Assembly (NCBI GenBank): GCA_963754445.1
Contig: CAVWFT010000002.1
Location: forward strand, 1,240,001 to 1,304,000
Source of the DNA: Bog-473 sp963754445
GTDB taxonomy: Bacteria; Actinomycetota; Acidimicrobiia; Acidimicrobiales; RAAP-2
Reading direction: 5' to 3'
Length of the DNA stretch: 64,000 bases
Shown here piece after piece: positions 16,459 to 26,329 of the stretch. The translations under genes and the position numbers were made by a program. Below the pieces are notes generated by a model. The model did no database searches and was not told the origin of the DNA. It saw only the letters and a program-made list of their open reading frames with translations. Each line of letters begins with the position of its first letter. The first letter of the stretch is position 1.

Positions 16459-17469
16459 TCAGGCGAATGCGGCCAAGCCGGCCGCCCGCTCGGCCGGCGT
16501 GCCGAACGTGGTCGACAGCACCCGCGCCCGTTTGAGATGGAGGTGCAGCGGCACCTCCCAGGTGAAGCCCATGCCCCCGTGGACCTGGATGGCGGCCCGG
16601 GCATTGGTGATGGCCGCTTCGTCGGCCAGCACCTTCGCCCCCGAGATGCTGCGTTCCACCAGCTGGCGCGGCGTGCACCCGGTGACGGTGGCTTCGGACG
16701 TGGCCACGTCGGGTGCGTCGGCCAGGCAGGCGGCCGCCTGCACCGCGGCACGGGCCACCTCCGCCCGCACCAGCATGTCGGCGCACATGTGCTTGATGGC
16801 CTGGAAGCTGCCGATGGGCTTGCCGAACTGCTGGCGCTCCTTGGCGTAGGCCACCGCCAGGTCCAGGGCGGCCGCCGCGTGTCCCACCTGGAGCGCGCTG
16901 GTGAGCAGCGTGCCGTCGCGCCAGAGGCGGCCGTGGTCGTCGGGCACGTTGCCCCCGAACGGCAGCGAGTCCAGGCGCCACATCGGTGTGAGGGGGTCGA
17001 GGCCCTGGGAAAGGCGGTGGGCGCCTCCCCGGGGTGCGGGCGCCAGCAGCTGGGGCGGGCCGTCGGGTCCGAGCACGATCAAGGCGTCGAGGCTGCCCAG
17101 GTGCTCGACCAGCAGGGGACCGGAGTGCGCGGCCCGGGCCACGCCGATCCGCGCCGTGCCCGTGGCCGCTCCCTCCACCAGTCGCGACGCGGCGGCCAGG
17201 AAGGTCCCGACGAGCGGGCCGGGCACGAGGGCGCGGCCGAGCTCCTCGAAGACCACGGTGGTGTCGGCCAGCCCGAGGCCGGTGCCGTCGGGTTCGGGCA
17301 GCGTCAGCGCGAACACGCCCGTCTCGCCCAGCGCCGCCCAGTCCGCGGCCGCAATGGCCTCCTCGTGGCCCTCCCGGGCCCGGAGGTGCTCGAGCGGCAG
17401 ACGGCCCGTCACCATGGTGCGGATCCCCTCGGCCAGCTGGCGCTGGTCGTCCCCGACGCGGAAGTCCAT
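16459..17469 (-). CDS. acyl-CoA dehydrogenase, second subunit of a pair
   Basis: 336 residues, shorter than single-subunit ACADs (about 380-400). C-terminal features: AYAKERQQFGKPIGSFQAIKHMCADM and AIQVHGGMGFTWEVPLHLHLKR (FAD-site helix and HGG motif). The N-terminal domain is loosely conserved. Its ATG overlaps the upstream ACAD stop (TGATG at 17467-17471), so the two are coupled. Steroid-type acyl-CoA dehydrogenases form alpha2beta2 heterotetramers from such adjacent genes; that assembly is inferred. Confidence 0.87.
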   Translation of the reverse strand: MDFRVGDDQRQLAEGIRTMVTGRLPLEHLRAREGHEEAIAAADWAALGETGVFALTLPEPDGTGLGLADTTVVFEELGRALVPGPLVGTFLAAASRLVEGAATGTARIGVARAAHSGPLLVEHLGSLDALIVLGPDGPPQLLAPAPRGGAHRLSQGLDPLTPMWRLDSLPFGGNVPDDHGRLWRDGTLLTSALQVGHAAAALDLAVAYAKERQQFGKPIGSFQAIKHMCADMLVRAEVARAAVQAAACLADAPDVATSEATVTGCTPRQLVERSISGAKVLADEAAITNARAAIQVHGGMGFTWEVPLHLHLKRARVLSTTFGTPAERAAGLAAFA

Positions 17470-18650
17470 CAGCGCACCTTGGGCAGGCCGAGGATGCGCT
17501 CGGCCACGATGTTGCGCTGCACCTGCGACGTCCCCGCCGCGATGGTGAGCGAAATGGACTTGAACCAGTTGTGCACCTGATCCGCGTTGCCGAGCGCGGT
17601 GCCGTCGAGCCCCTCGAGCGGGTCGGCGCAGAGCGCGGACCGGTCGAGCACCTCCATGGCCAGATCGCCCAACGCCTGTGCGTGCTCGGAGAACGAGAGC
17701 TTGAACACCGAACCACCGATGCCCGGGATGCCGGTCTGGGCCGCGTCGGACACGTTGCGCTTGGTGAGGGCCCACAGCGCGTCGAATGCCGCCACCAGGT
17801 GGCCGAAGCGCCGGCCGATCCCGTCGTCGCCGAGCAGTCCGAGCCGATCGGCCACGCCCCGCAGCTCGCCCAGGAGGCGCATGCACTCGAGCAGCTCGCC
17901 CACGAAGGCCGTGCCTCGCTCGAACGACAACGTCACCATCGTGACTCGCCAGCCGTCGTTCTCGTCACCGACGCGGTTGGCCACCGGGATGCGCACCTCG
18001 TTGAGGAACAGCTCGGCGAACTCGGTCGTGCCTTCGATCGTGCGCAGGGGGCGGATCTCGATCCCCGCCGCGTCCATCGGCATGATGAGCCACGTGATGC
18101 CACGGTTGCCGGCGTCCCCGGTGCGCACCAGCAGCTCGCAGTAGTCGGCCACCTCCGCGTGCGACGTCCAGATCTTCGAGCCCGTCACCACGTAGTCGTC
18201 CCCGTCGCGTGTGGCCCTGGTCCGCAGCGAGGCCAGGTCGCTGCCGGCGTCGGGCTCGCTGAAGCCCTGGCACCAGACCTCCTCGCCCTTGAGGATGGCG
18301 GGCAGGAAGCGCTCCTTCTGCGCCGCCGTGCCCTCGGCGATCACCGTCGGCCCGGCGTGGAGCAGCCCCACGAAGTTGACGCCCACGTAGGGGGCGCCGG
18401 CCCGCTCGCACTCCTCCTTGAAGATCAGCTGCTCGACCGGCGAGGCACCGCGGCCGCCCCCCTCGACGGGCCAGTCGACGCCGGCGTAGCCGGCATCGAA
18501 GAGGAGGCGTTGCCAGCGCAGGTCGTAGGCCCGCCGGGCCTTCCAGTCGTCGTGGGGGGGCGCCGGGCCGACCGCGGGCAAGGTCGTGGTCAGCCAGTCC
18601 CGCAGATCGTCACGGAACGTCTGCTCGGACGCGGTGTAGCGCAGGTCCAT
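17469..18650 (-). CDS. acyl-CoA dehydrogenase, first subunit of a pair
   Basis: 393 residues. WCQGFSEPDAGSDLASLRTRA is the ACAD signature 1 (residues about 125-145), and VTGSKIWTSHAEVADY follows. The C-terminus reads AAGTSQVQRNIVAERILGLPK: Ala stands where single-subunit ACADs carry the catalytic Glu of YEGT. That substitution and the coupled partner gene are typical of the heteromeric steroid ACADs (FadE26/27, FadE28/29, FadE31/32 types). Which intermediate it acts on is not determined. Confidence 0.9.
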   Translation of the reverse strand: MDLRYTASEQTFRDDLRDWLTTTLPAVGPAPPHDDWKARRAYDLRWQRLLFDAGYAGVDWPVEGGGRGASPVEQLIFKEECERAGAPYVGVNFVGLLHAGPTVIAEGTAAQKERFLPAILKGEEVWCQGFSEPDAGSDLASLRTRATRDGDDYVVTGSKIWTSHAEVADYCELLVRTGDAGNRGITWLIMPMDAAGIEIRPLRTIEGTTEFAELFLNEVRIPVANRVGDENDGWRVTMVTLSFERGTAFVGELLECMRLLGELRGVADRLGLLGDDGIGRRFGHLVAAFDALWALTKRNVSDAAQTGIPGIGGSVFKLSFSEHAQALGDLAMEVLDRSALCADPLEGLDGTALGNADQVHNWFKSISLTIAAGTSQVQRNIVAERILGLPKVR

Positions 18651-18682
18651 CTGTCAGGGCCGCGGGCGCGCTCGGATCGGGA

Positions 18683-19885
18683 TCAGGCGACGAAGTCGAG
18701 GCCGAAGAGCTTGATCGCGTTGCCGCGCACGATCTTGCGCCGCTGCTCGTCGGTCAGCTGCGCCATCTGCTCCTCGGCGATCTCCTTCGTGCGTGGCCAC
18801 GTCGAGTCCGAGTGCGGGTAGTCGGACTCGTAGGTGATGTTGTCCTCGCCGATCTCTTCCACCGACTTCAAGCCGTGGGCGTCGTCGAAGAAGCAGCCCC
18901 ACACGTGGTCCTTGAAATAGCTCGAGGGCTTCTCCGGGACGATGTCGGCCACCCCGGCCCAGCCGCGGTTGTCCTCCCAGACCCGGTCGGCCCGCTCGAG
19001 GATGTAGGGGATCCAGCCGATCTGGCCCTCCGAGTAGGCCACCTTCAGGTCGGGGAAGCGCACGAACACGCCGCTGAAGAGGTAGTCGACCAGCGAGAAG
19101 GTGGCGTTGGTGTGGGTCAGGGTCGACCCGACGGCCGGGGGAGCGTCGGCCGAGGTGGACGGCATCTTCGACGACGAGCCGATGTGCATGTTGACGATCG
19201 TCTGCGTCTCCGAGCAGGCGCGGAAGAACGGGTCCCAGTAGTGGTCGGGATCGTGCACGCTGGGCAGGCCCAGGAAGGGCGGGATCTCGCTGAAGCACAC
19301 GGCCCGCACGCCGCGCTCGGCGTTGCGCCGGACCTCGGCCGCCGCCAGTTCTGCGTCCCAGAGGGGGATCAGGGTGAGGGGGATCAGGCGGCCGCCGGAA
19401 TCGCCGCACCACTCCTCGACCATCCAGTCGTTGTAGGCCTTGACGCAGAGCAGGCCGAGCTCCTTGTCCTTGGCCTCGGTGAAGGTCTGGCCGCAGAAGC
19501 GGGGAAAGGTCGGGAAGCACAGCGCCGCCTCGATGTGATTGGCGTCCATGTCGTCGAGGCGGGGCTTGACCTCGTAGGAGCCCGGTCGCATGTCCTCGTA
19601 GGTGACGCCCTTCATGGTCACTTCCTCGCGGGGCACGCCCACGGCGGAGTCGACGCGCAGCAGGGGGCGCTTGAGGTCCTCGTAGTACCACCAGTCCACG
19701 GGGAGGCCCTTCGCCCCGGGCTTGACCTTGAGCGAGCCGCCGCGGAACTCGACCTCGGGCATGGGCGCCCGCACGATACGGGGCCCGACCTCGAGGTACT
19801 TCGCCGGGAGCCGGTCCTGCCACACGTTGGGCGGTTCGACCACGTGGTCGTCGACCGAGATGATCATGGGCAGCGGCTCAGGCAT
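18683..19885 (-). CDS. amidohydrolase family protein (Amidohydro_2)
   Basis: 400 residues. The metal-binding N-terminus is MIISVDDHVVEPPNVWQDR and the C-terminal metal Asp is in NITYESDYPHSDSTWP; ALCFPTFPRFCGQ and VNMHIGSSSKMP lie between. Such TIM-barrel enzymes hydrolyse or decarboxylate ring carboxylates, and are common beside ACADs in acidimicrobial and mycobacterial lipid loci. It leads an operon with two ACADs and the LLM enzyme. The recurrent palindrome at 19906-19920 lies 21 bp before its ATG. Confidence 0.88.
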   Translation of the reverse strand: MPEPLPMIISVDDHVVEPPNVWQDRLPAKYLEVGPRIVRAPMPEVEFRGGSLKVKPGAKGLPVDWWYYEDLKRPLLRVDSAVGVPREEVTMKGVTYEDMRPGSYEVKPRLDDMDANHIEAALCFPTFPRFCGQTFTEAKDKELGLLCVKAYNDWMVEEWCGDSGGRLIPLTLIPLWDAELAAAEVRRNAERGVRAVCFSEIPPFLGLPSVHDPDHYWDPFFRACSETQTIVNMHIGSSSKMPSTSADAPPAVGSTLTHTNATFSLVDYLFSGVFVRFPDLKVAYSEGQIGWIPYILERADRVWEDNRGWAGVADIVPEKPSSYFKDHVWGCFFDDAHGLKSVEEIGEDNITYESDYPHSDSTWPRTKEIAEEQMAQLTDEQRRKIVRGNAIKLFGLDFVA

Positions 19886-19905
19886 GGAATCGAGCGTAGC
19901 CGGGA

Positions 19906-19920
19906 CCTGACGAGGCGTCA
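19906..19920. promoter_or_regulatory. palindromic operator (site B of recurrent motif)
   Basis: CTGACGAGGCGTCAG: perfect CTGACG/CGTCAG arms around AGG. It lies 21 bp upstream of the amidohydrolase/ACAD/LLM operon and downstream of the hydrolase stop at 19932. It has the same sequence as the echA20 site except one central base. Confidence 0.7.
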
Positions 19921-19931
19921 GATGCGACCGA

Positions 19932-20648
19932 TCAGGAGAAGACCTCGTCGAACAGGTCCTGCATGGCCCGCCACGAACGGCGGTCGGTGGCCTCGTGGTA
20001 GGCGATGCCGGGGATCCCGGCCCCGTCGGCGCCGGGCCGGGTGAAGGAGTGCTGGGCGCCGCCGTAGACGATCAGCTGCCAGTCGACGCCGCCGGCCGTC
20101 ATCTCCTCCTCGAACGCGCGGCGCTGCGCGTTGTCGACGATCGGGTCGTCCGCCCCGATCAGGGCCAGCACCTTGCCCTTGATGTTCGACGCGTCCTGCG
20201 GGCGCACCGTCCCCAGCCCGGCGTGGAAGCCCACCGCGGCCAACAGGTCGGCCCCGCCCCGGGCCAGCTCGAACGACAGGGTGCCCCCGAAGCAGAACCC
20301 GATGGCGGCCAGCCGGTTCCCGTCGGTCCGGGCCTCGGTCCGCAAGATGTCGAGTCCGGCCTGCGCGATGGCCCGGGCCCGCTCGGGCTCGGCCCGCAGC
20401 TCGCCGATGCGGGCCATCATCGCCTCGCGGTCGGCCAGGGGCTTGCCGTCGCCGTGGTAGTCGAGGGCGAAGGCCACGTAGCCGAGCTCGGCCAGGCGGA
20501 CCGCCATGCCCCGGCCGTGGTCGTCGAGGCCGGGCCCTTCGTGCGAGACCAGGACGCCCGGGCGGCGGTCCTCGCCGTCGGGCAGGGCCAGCGTGCCGAT
20601 CATCGTGCGGCCGTCCGTCTCGTACGTAATCGCTCGTGTCGTCACCAT
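19932..20648 (-). CDS. dienelactone hydrolase family protein
   Basis: 238 residues from the ATG at 20648. Alpha/beta hydrolase: PGVLVSHEGPGLDDHG near residue 30, nucleophile in AAIGFCFGGTLSFEL (Cys in the elbow, as in dienelactone hydrolase), Asp in ALIGADDPIVDN and His in GGAQHSFTRPG. It hydrolyses ester or lactone bonds; substrate unknown. It is divergent from the lipoprotein gene at 20693, with only 44 bp between starts. Confidence 0.88.
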   Translation of the reverse strand: MVTTRAITYETDGRTMIGTLALPDGEDRRPGVLVSHEGPGLDDHGRGMAVRLAELGYVAFALDYHGDGKPLADREAMMARIGELRAEPERARAIAQAGLDILRTEARTDGNRLAAIGFCFGGTLSFELARGGADLLAAVGFHAGLGTVRPQDASNIKGKVLALIGADDPIVDNAQRRAFEEEMTAGGVDWQLIVYGGAQHSFTRPGADGAGIPGIAYHEATDRRSWRAMQDLFDEVFS

Positions 20649-20692
20649 GGGCCCGCACGGTAGTCGTGGCGGGTGCACGCCATACTGGCTCG

Positions 20693-21836
20693 ATGCCCGG
20701 CAAAGGAGTCCGGCGCCTGCAATGGGCATGCGGCGCAGCGCTCGTCGCGGTGTTGGCGGCCTCGTGCAGTCCCAGTCCCCCCTCGTCGCAGGTGGGGAAG
20801 CGGACTGCGACCACCGCGACCTCCGCCGCACCGGCCGCCACCACCGCGCCGGCGACCCCGTCGACGCTGGCGCCGGTCGCCCTCTCGGGTCCGCTCACGC
20901 CGGGCGCTCCGATCGAGCTCCCCTTCGCCGCAGCCGCGGTCACCGCAGCCGAGAGTCCCGACGGCGCCGTGTTCGCCGCGCCGCAGGACCCGGCCAGTCC
21001 GGCCCCGTCCGTCGCCTGGGTGATCGACGGCAACGGGCCGGCCCAGGTGGCCGAGCACATCGCGACCGGTATCGCCGCCCTGGCCGCCGACAGTGCCAAC
21101 TTCTATGCCGCGACGTACAGCACCGTGTACTCCTTCGATCGGGCCAGCGGCAATCAGAACGGGCAGTGGAGCCTGCCCGCCATCGACACCGCCAACGCGT
21201 CAAACGACGACCTCGTTGCCATGACGGCGGCCGCCGGCCGCGTCGACGTGTCGATCACCCAGGGCAACTCGGTGAGGGTGTACCGGATCGACCCGAGCGC
21301 TGCGGGCGCGCCGCACCGCCTCCTCGAGCGCGTTGAGCGCCGTCGTCGGCAGCGACGGCACCGTCTACTACGAGAGCGGCGATCACCATCTGGACGCGTT
21401 GCACCCCGACGGCTCCACCACGCGGGGTCCGGTCCTGGCCGACACGCCCAACGGCGAGGGAGGCGGCGTGCAGTACCTCGACACGGTGGCCGGTGGGCTG
21501 GTCTGGGTGGACGAGCCGGCCGGCCAGGGGCTCGATGCCACCTTCAGCACCTACCGCACGACGACCTTGCTCCGGGCCGGTACCTTCAGCGGTTCGTCGA
21601 CCGACGTCGTGGCCGACACGGCGGGCGGACCGCTCGTGCTCGAGCAGGGCGCCTATGCCGGCAGCGCCTGTCCGCAGGGTTCCACGACGACGGCGTGCGT
21701 CTTCCGCATCGACGGCCACGGCACGGTCACGGACCCGGTCGCCGTGGGCGCCGCCGTCTCGTTGTTCGGACCCGGGCCCGCCGTGGTGGCCTCCGACACG
21801 ACGACCGAGCAGTTCGAGCTCGTCCGACTGTCGTGA
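20693..21836 (+). pseudogene. lipoprotein with one apparent frameshift
   Basis: Starts MPGKGVRRLQWACGAALVAV with lipobox LAASC (Cys near residue 26), followed by a Thr/Ala/Pro-rich linker. A beta-propeller-like body follows (AADSANFYAATYSTVYSFDRASG). At about 21300-21315 the frame must change: the first frame ends RIDPSAAGA and the text resumes in another frame at TASSSALSAVVGSDGTVYYE, running to the TGA at 21836. The two parts join into about 380 residues of one type, which argues for a one-base insertion in the GCGGGCGCGCCG run. Sequencing error or a recent mutation are both possible. Confidence 0.7.
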
Positions 21837-21908
21837 ACCGGCCGACGGTCGGCGGCCGACGTCGACCCCGCTCGTCGAGGGATGCCGGGGACGCCGCCAC
21901 GCCGCCGA

Positions 21909-22718
21909 CTAGTGCATGGAGACGCCACCGTTGGGGCTGATCATCTGCCCGGTGACGAAGCTGCTGGCGTCCGAGGCCAGGTAGAGCACGCAGTACGCAA
22001 TGTCGTTGGTGAGGCCGGTACGCCGCAGCGGCGCGCTCCGGGCCATCGGCGTGAGCAGCGCATCCCTGCTCGATTCGTCGATCGAACCGTCGGCTGCCGT
22101 GTAGTAACGCGCCGTCATGTTGGTCGGCACGAAACCCGGCGCGATGGAGTTGACCCGCACGCCCCGCTTCCCCACCTCGACGGCCATCGACTTGGTCAGC
22201 TGGACCACCCCCGCCTTGCAGATGGCGTAGGGCCCGATACCCGGCGACGGGGCCAGCACCGCGGTCGACGCCATGTTGATGATGGAGCCACCGCCCTGGT
22301 CCACCATCGCCTTTCCGGCGGCCTGGCATCCGTAGAGGACGCCTTTGAGGTTCACCGACACGATGCGGTCGAACTCGTCGGGATCGAGGTCGAGGATCTG
22401 GCTGTCGATCATGATGCCGGCGATGTTGCACATGACGTGCAGCCCGCCGTGACGGGCCGTGATGTGGCCGACCAGTTCTTCCGCCGCGCCGCGCTGGGTC
22501 ACGTCGAGGGCCGCGCTCTCCGCCTTGCCCTGCTCGCCGACGATGGCCCGCGCCGTCTCGGCCGCACTTTCGACGTTGATGTCGGCGCAGACGACGGTGG
22601 CGCCGGCGCCAGCGAGCACTTCGGCCGTCGTGCGGCCGATGCCGCTCCCGGCTCCCGTGACGAGGGCCACCCGGCCCGTCAGATCGAACGCGTGACGCAC
22701 ACTCCCGGCGGTTTCCAC
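21909..22718 (-). CDS. SDR family oxidoreductase
   Basis: 269 residues from a GTG. Classical SDR: ALVTGAGSGIGRTTAEVL (residues about 18-35), CNIAGIMIDSQ in place of NNAG, catalytic YAICK near residue 165, and INMASTAV with the catalytic Ser. C-terminus GQMISPNGGVSMH is the usual end. Candidate roles include steroid or 3-hydroxyacyl-CoA dehydrogenation; the sequence alone does not decide. Confidence 0.9.
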   Translation of the reverse strand: METAGSVRHAFDLTGRVALVTGAGSGIGRTTAEVLAGAGATVVCADINVESAAETARAIVGEQGKAESAALDVTQRGAAEELVGHITARHGGLHVMCNIAGIMIDSQILDLDPDEFDRIVSVNLKGVLYGCQAAGKAMVDQGGGSIINMASTAVLAPSPGIGPYAICKAGVVQLTKSMAVEVGKRGVRVNSIAPGFVPTNMTARYYTAADGSIDESSRDALLTPMARSAPLRRTGLTNDIAYCVLYLASDASSFVTGQMISPNGGVSMH

Positions 22719-22762
22719 CGGCGCACCTTAGGCAGACCGCTCGCCCCCGGGCACGTTGTGCT

Positions 22763-23245
22763 TCAGGCGGTGACTCCCTCGACGGCGAGCAGGGCCCGCT
22801 TGAGGGGGAGCCCCCCGCCGTAGCCCCCGATGCCGTTGCCGGCCACCACCCGGTGGCACGGCACGATGATCGGGATCGGGTTGCGCCCGTTGGCCTGGCC
22901 GACCGCCCGCGGTCCGGTCGGGCGCCCCACCCGGCGGGCCACCTCGCCGTAGCTGACGGTCTCCCCGTAGGGGATGCGGCTGAGCTCGGCCCAGACCTGG
23001 CGTTGGAAATCGGTCCCGTCCATCTCCATGGGCAGGTCGAACTCCGTGCGTTCTCCGGCGAAGTACTCCTCGAGCTGGTTGGCGGTCTCCTTCAAGACCG
23101 GGGGCACGTCGCCCACGTCGCGCCGGCGCTTGCGGCTCTCGTTGGGCAGCCAGATCCCGATGAGCACGTCGCCGTCGCTCTCGAGGACGAAGCGCCCGAC
23201 GGGTGAGTCGAAGGGCACGGTGGCGGTGTCGGTGGTGCTGGTCAT
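22763..23245 (-). CDS. ogt: methylated-DNA-protein cysteine S-methyltransferase
   Basis: 160 residues. Alkyl acceptor Cys in IPIIVPCHRVVAGNG, HTH recognition region PYGETVSYGEVARRVGRP. It removes alkyl groups from O6-alkylguanine in one suicidal transfer. Its ATG overlaps the stop of the Ada/AlkA-like gene (ATGA, 23242-23245), forming an alkylation-repair operon. Confidence 0.93.
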   Translation of the reverse strand: MTSTTDTATVPFDSPVGRFVLESDGDVLIGIWLPNESRKRRRDVGDVPPVLKETANQLEEYFAGERTEFDLPMEMDGTDFQRQVWAELSRIPYGETVSYGEVARRVGRPTGPRAVGQANGRNPIPIIVPCHRVVAGNGIGGYGGGLPLKRALLAVEGVTA

Positions 23246-24786
23246 GCTGCACGTCCTTTCACGGATCGGGGGGAGAGTCGCGGGGTGGAGGCGGCCGGGA
23301 TGCCCCAGAGGTGGGCCATGGCGTAGCTGCGCCAGGGGCGCCAGCGTTCGCTCCAGGTCGCCAGCGGTGCCGCGTCGTCGGGTAGGCCGATGGCCGCCGC
23401 GCCGCGTCGGATGCCGAGATCGGTGGGCATGAAGGCGTCCGGATCGCGCAGGGCGCGCATGGCGACGTACTCGGCCGTCCAGGGCCCGATGCCCGGAAGC
23501 GCCACCAACGAGTGCCGGAGCTCGGCGGGGTCGGCTCCCGGGTCGATGACCACATCGGAGGACGCGACGGCGTGGGCCAGGGCGGCCAGGGCCCGCCGGC
23601 GCCCCGCCGGCATGGCGAACGCGCCGGGCTCGCGCTCGGCCAGCGCGGCCAGCGCCGACGGGGTCGGGAACAGGTGCGTGACGGACCCGACGGGCTCGGC
23701 CAGGGCCTCACCCGCGGCCGCCACGAGACGGCCGGCCACGGTGCGCGCGCCGGCCACGGACACCTGCTGGCCGATCACCGCCCGCACCGCGAGCTCGAAA
23801 CCGTCGGCCGCTCCGGGCACCCGGCGCCCCGGGTCGCGGGCGAGCAGCGGGCCGAGGTGGGGATCGGGTCCGAGCGCATCGGCGACGGCGATCGGGTCGG
23901 CGTCGAGGTCGAGCAGTTGCCGGCATCGTGAGACCGCCGTGGTCAGGTCGCGCAGGTCGGACAGGCGCAGCTCGCCCTCCGCGTAGGCGGGACCGTCCGG
24001 GTCGTCGCTCAGCGGTGCGCTCAGCGCCAGGACGCCGTGCCCGTGGGGCAGCCGCACGCTGCGGCGGTAGGTGCCGTCGGTGAGCGACTCCACCGCAGGC
24101 AACGTGCGGGCCCCCAGGAAGTCGAGGATCGAACGGGGATCGAAGGGGCGGCGGCAGGGAAGGCGCAATCGGATGCCCGCGGCGTCGCTGCGCTGGCGGA
24201 CCGCCCGCTTGCCCAGCGCGGTCTTGGCCGCCCGGGCCCGCAGCCCGCTCGGCGTGTCGGCGAAGATCTCGCGCACGGTGTCGTTGCACTGGCGGACGCT
24301 GGCAAAGCCGGCGGCGAACGCGATCTCCGTGATCGGCAGGTCCGTGGTCTCGAGCAGGATGCGCGCCGTCTGGCTGCGCTGGGCCCGGGCGATGGCCAGC
24401 GGTCCGGTGCCGACCTCCGCCGTCACGAGCCGGTTCAGCTGGCGGGTGCTGTACCCGAGGCGCCGGCTCAGGCCCTCGACACCCTCGCGGTCGACGATGC
24501 CGTCGCGGATGAGCCGCATGGCCCGGGCCACGACGTCGGCCCGCACGTTCCATTCGGGCGACCCGGGTGTGGCGTCGGGCCGGCAGCGCAGGCAGGCGCG
24601 GAAGCCGGCCTGCTGGGCCGACGCCGCCGTCGGGTAGAAGCGGATGTTCTCCCGCTTGGGCGTGCGGGCGGGGCAGCTCGGTCGGCAGTAGATCCCCGTC
24701 GAGGTCACGGCGCAGAAGAACCAGCCGTCGAAGCGGGCGTCCTTGCTCTGTGCCGCCTGGTAGCAGCGGTCCGGGTCCTCGATCAC
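23242..24786 (-). CDS. Ada-AlkA fusion: zinc/AraC regulator domain plus DNA-3-methyladenine glycosylase II
   Basis: 514 residues with three modules. Ada N-terminal zinc domain (about 20-75): FFCAVTSTGIYCRPSCPAR and FRACLRCRPD hold the four Cys. AraC-type HTH (about 85-180): SRRLGYSTRQLNRLV and ITEIAFAAGFASVRQCND. AlkA glycosylase (about 200-510) with the HhH segment LPGIGPWTAEYVAMRALRD and catalytic Asp in AFMPTDLGIRR. It combines sensing of methyl damage and base excision, and is coupled to ogt. Confidence 0.93.
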   Translation of the reverse strand: MIEDPDRCYQAAQSKDARFDGWFFCAVTSTGIYCRPSCPARTPKRENIRFYPTAASAQQAGFRACLRCRPDATPGSPEWNVRADVVARAMRLIRDGIVDREGVEGLSRRLGYSTRQLNRLVTAEVGTGPLAIARAQRSQTARILLETTDLPITEIAFAAGFASVRQCNDTVREIFADTPSGLRARAAKTALGKRAVRQRSDAAGIRLRLPCRRPFDPRSILDFLGARTLPAVESLTDGTYRRSVRLPHGHGVLALSAPLSDDPDGPAYAEGELRLSDLRDLTTAVSRCRQLLDLDADPIAVADALGPDPHLGPLLARDPGRRVPGAADGFELAVRAVIGQQVSVAGARTVAGRLVAAAGEALAEPVGSVTHLFPTPSALAALAEREPGAFAMPAGRRRALAALAHAVASSDVVIDPGADPAELRHSLVALPGIGPWTAEYVAMRALRDPDAFMPTDLGIRRGAAAIGLPDDAAPLATWSERWRPWRSYAMAHLWGIPAASTPRLSPRSVKGRAA

Positions 24787-24991
24787 GGGCTCCAGCGTGG
24801 CATGTCGTCGTGACCGTTACTAGCGGAAATCGGACATCTGCGTCCGCCCTCCCGGAGATGGCGCGAGGGGCCGGGCCGGTGGCCATGACACTTCCCTCAC
24901 ACTCCCCACATCGGCGGGTCAGAACTGGCCCGCATCCTGCTCTCATGGCGCGTCATGGCACCAGGGGGACCGACTCGGGCACGGCGCCTCG

Positions 24992-26314
24992 ATGGTGAGG
25001 GTCGAGACGACGACCGCCGACCTGGTGGCACACCTCTACCGTCGGGCCGGCTTCGGCGCGTCGCCGAGCCAGCTCGCCACGGCCAGCGCGGCCGGGTACC
25101 ACGCCACGGTGGCCGACCTGGTCGGCGGGCTCTCCTCCGTGGACTCCGGGGCCGCCACGATCGACCCGCCGACGCTCAGTGCCCCCGTGCCGAAGCGGGA
25201 GCGCAAGGCACGGGGCAAGACCGACCGCATGCAGTTGCGCCAGGAGTTCGTCGCACTCACCGGCTGGTGGTTGGCCCGGATGATGGCGACGACCACCCCG
25301 CTGACCGAGAAGCTGACGTTCCTGCTCCACGGTCACTTCCCGACGGCCATCTCGAAGGTGAAGTACCCGAGCTACATGTACGAGCAGAACCAGCTCTTCC
25401 GGACCCGGGGCAGCGGGGACTTCGACACCTTGACCCAGGCGGTGGCCACGGATCCCGCCATGTTGATCTGGCTCGACGCCAACTCGAACAAGGCGTCGAA
25501 CCCCAACGAGAACTTCGCCCGCGAATTGATGGAGCGCTTCACCCTCGGCGTCGGGACCTACAGCCAGGCCGACGTCCGTGCCGCGTCGTACTGCTTCACC
25601 GGCTGGCGCGTCGACCCCCGCACCGGCGGCTTCGACATCGCAACCCGGCAGCACTCGACCACGCCCCAGACGTTCCTCGGCACGCCCGAAGTGAGCTCGG
25701 GCCAACAGGTCATCGACATCGTCACCCACAGCGCGACGTCGAGTCATTTCGTGCCGGCCCGCTTCTGGAGCTACCTGGCCTACCCGGTCACACCGGGCGA
25801 TCAGGTGGTGGCCGACCTGGCCACGACCTACGCGGCGGACCGCAACATCGCCAACCTCCTGGCGGCGATCTTCACCCACCCCGAGTTCACCGGGGCCAAG
25901 GCCCGCAACGGACTGGTGAAGCAGCCCACCGAATACGTCGTCGGTGCCCTGCGCGCCCTCGGGATCGCTCCGGCCACCGTCGCCGCCCGCCCGGCCGTGT
26001 TGGTGCGCACCTTCCAGAACCTCGGTCAGGTCCTCTTCGACCCGCCGAGCGTGGGCGGGTGGCCGCAGAACGGGTACTGGCTGTCGACGTCGGCTGCCCT
26101 CGCCCGTTGGGAGTTCGCCCGCCAACTGACCCGGGTGGGCGACATCTCGCCGGTCGTGGACGCGTCGTCGCGAGACCGCGTCGACGCCGCGGCGCACATG
26201 CTGGGCCTCACCCGGTGGAGCGCACGCATGGCAACCGCGCTGGCGCGGGCCGCAAACGATCCGCCGACGCTGATGACCCTGGCCCTCGTCTCGCCCGACT
26301 ACGTGGGCAACTGA
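24992..26314 (+). CDS. DUF1800 family protein
   Basis: 440 residues. Starts VAHLYRRAGFGASPSQLATA, followed by the family blocks LTEKLTFLLHGHFPTAISKV, WLDANSNKASNPNENFAREL and FTLGVGTYSQADV, ending LALVSPDYVGN. DUF1800 proteins almost always precede a DUF1501 gene, as here (15 bases to the next start). The pair is often exported and linked to cell-envelope or carbohydrate functions, but no enzyme activity is established. Confidence 0.9.
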   Translation: MVRVETTTADLVAHLYRRAGFGASPSQLATASAAGYHATVADLVGGLSSVDSGAATIDPPTLSAPVPKRERKARGKTDRMQLRQEFVALTGWWLARMMATTTPLTEKLTFLLHGHFPTAISKVKYPSYMYEQNQLFRTRGSGDFDTLTQAVATDPAMLIWLDANSNKASNPNENFARELMERFTLGVGTYSQADVRAASYCFTGWRVDPRTGGFDIATRQHSTTPQTFLGTPEVSSGQQVIDIVTHSATSSHFVPARFWSYLAYPVTPGDQVVADLATTYAADRNIANLLAAIFTHPEFTGAKARNGLVKQPTEYVVGALRALGIAPATVAARPAVLVRTFQNLGQVLFDPPSVGGWPQNGYWLSTSAALARWEFARQLTRVGDISPVVDASSRDRVDAAAHMLGLTRWSARMATALARAANDPPTLMTLALVSPDYVGN

Positions 26315-26329
26315 GGGGATGGTCCCGAC

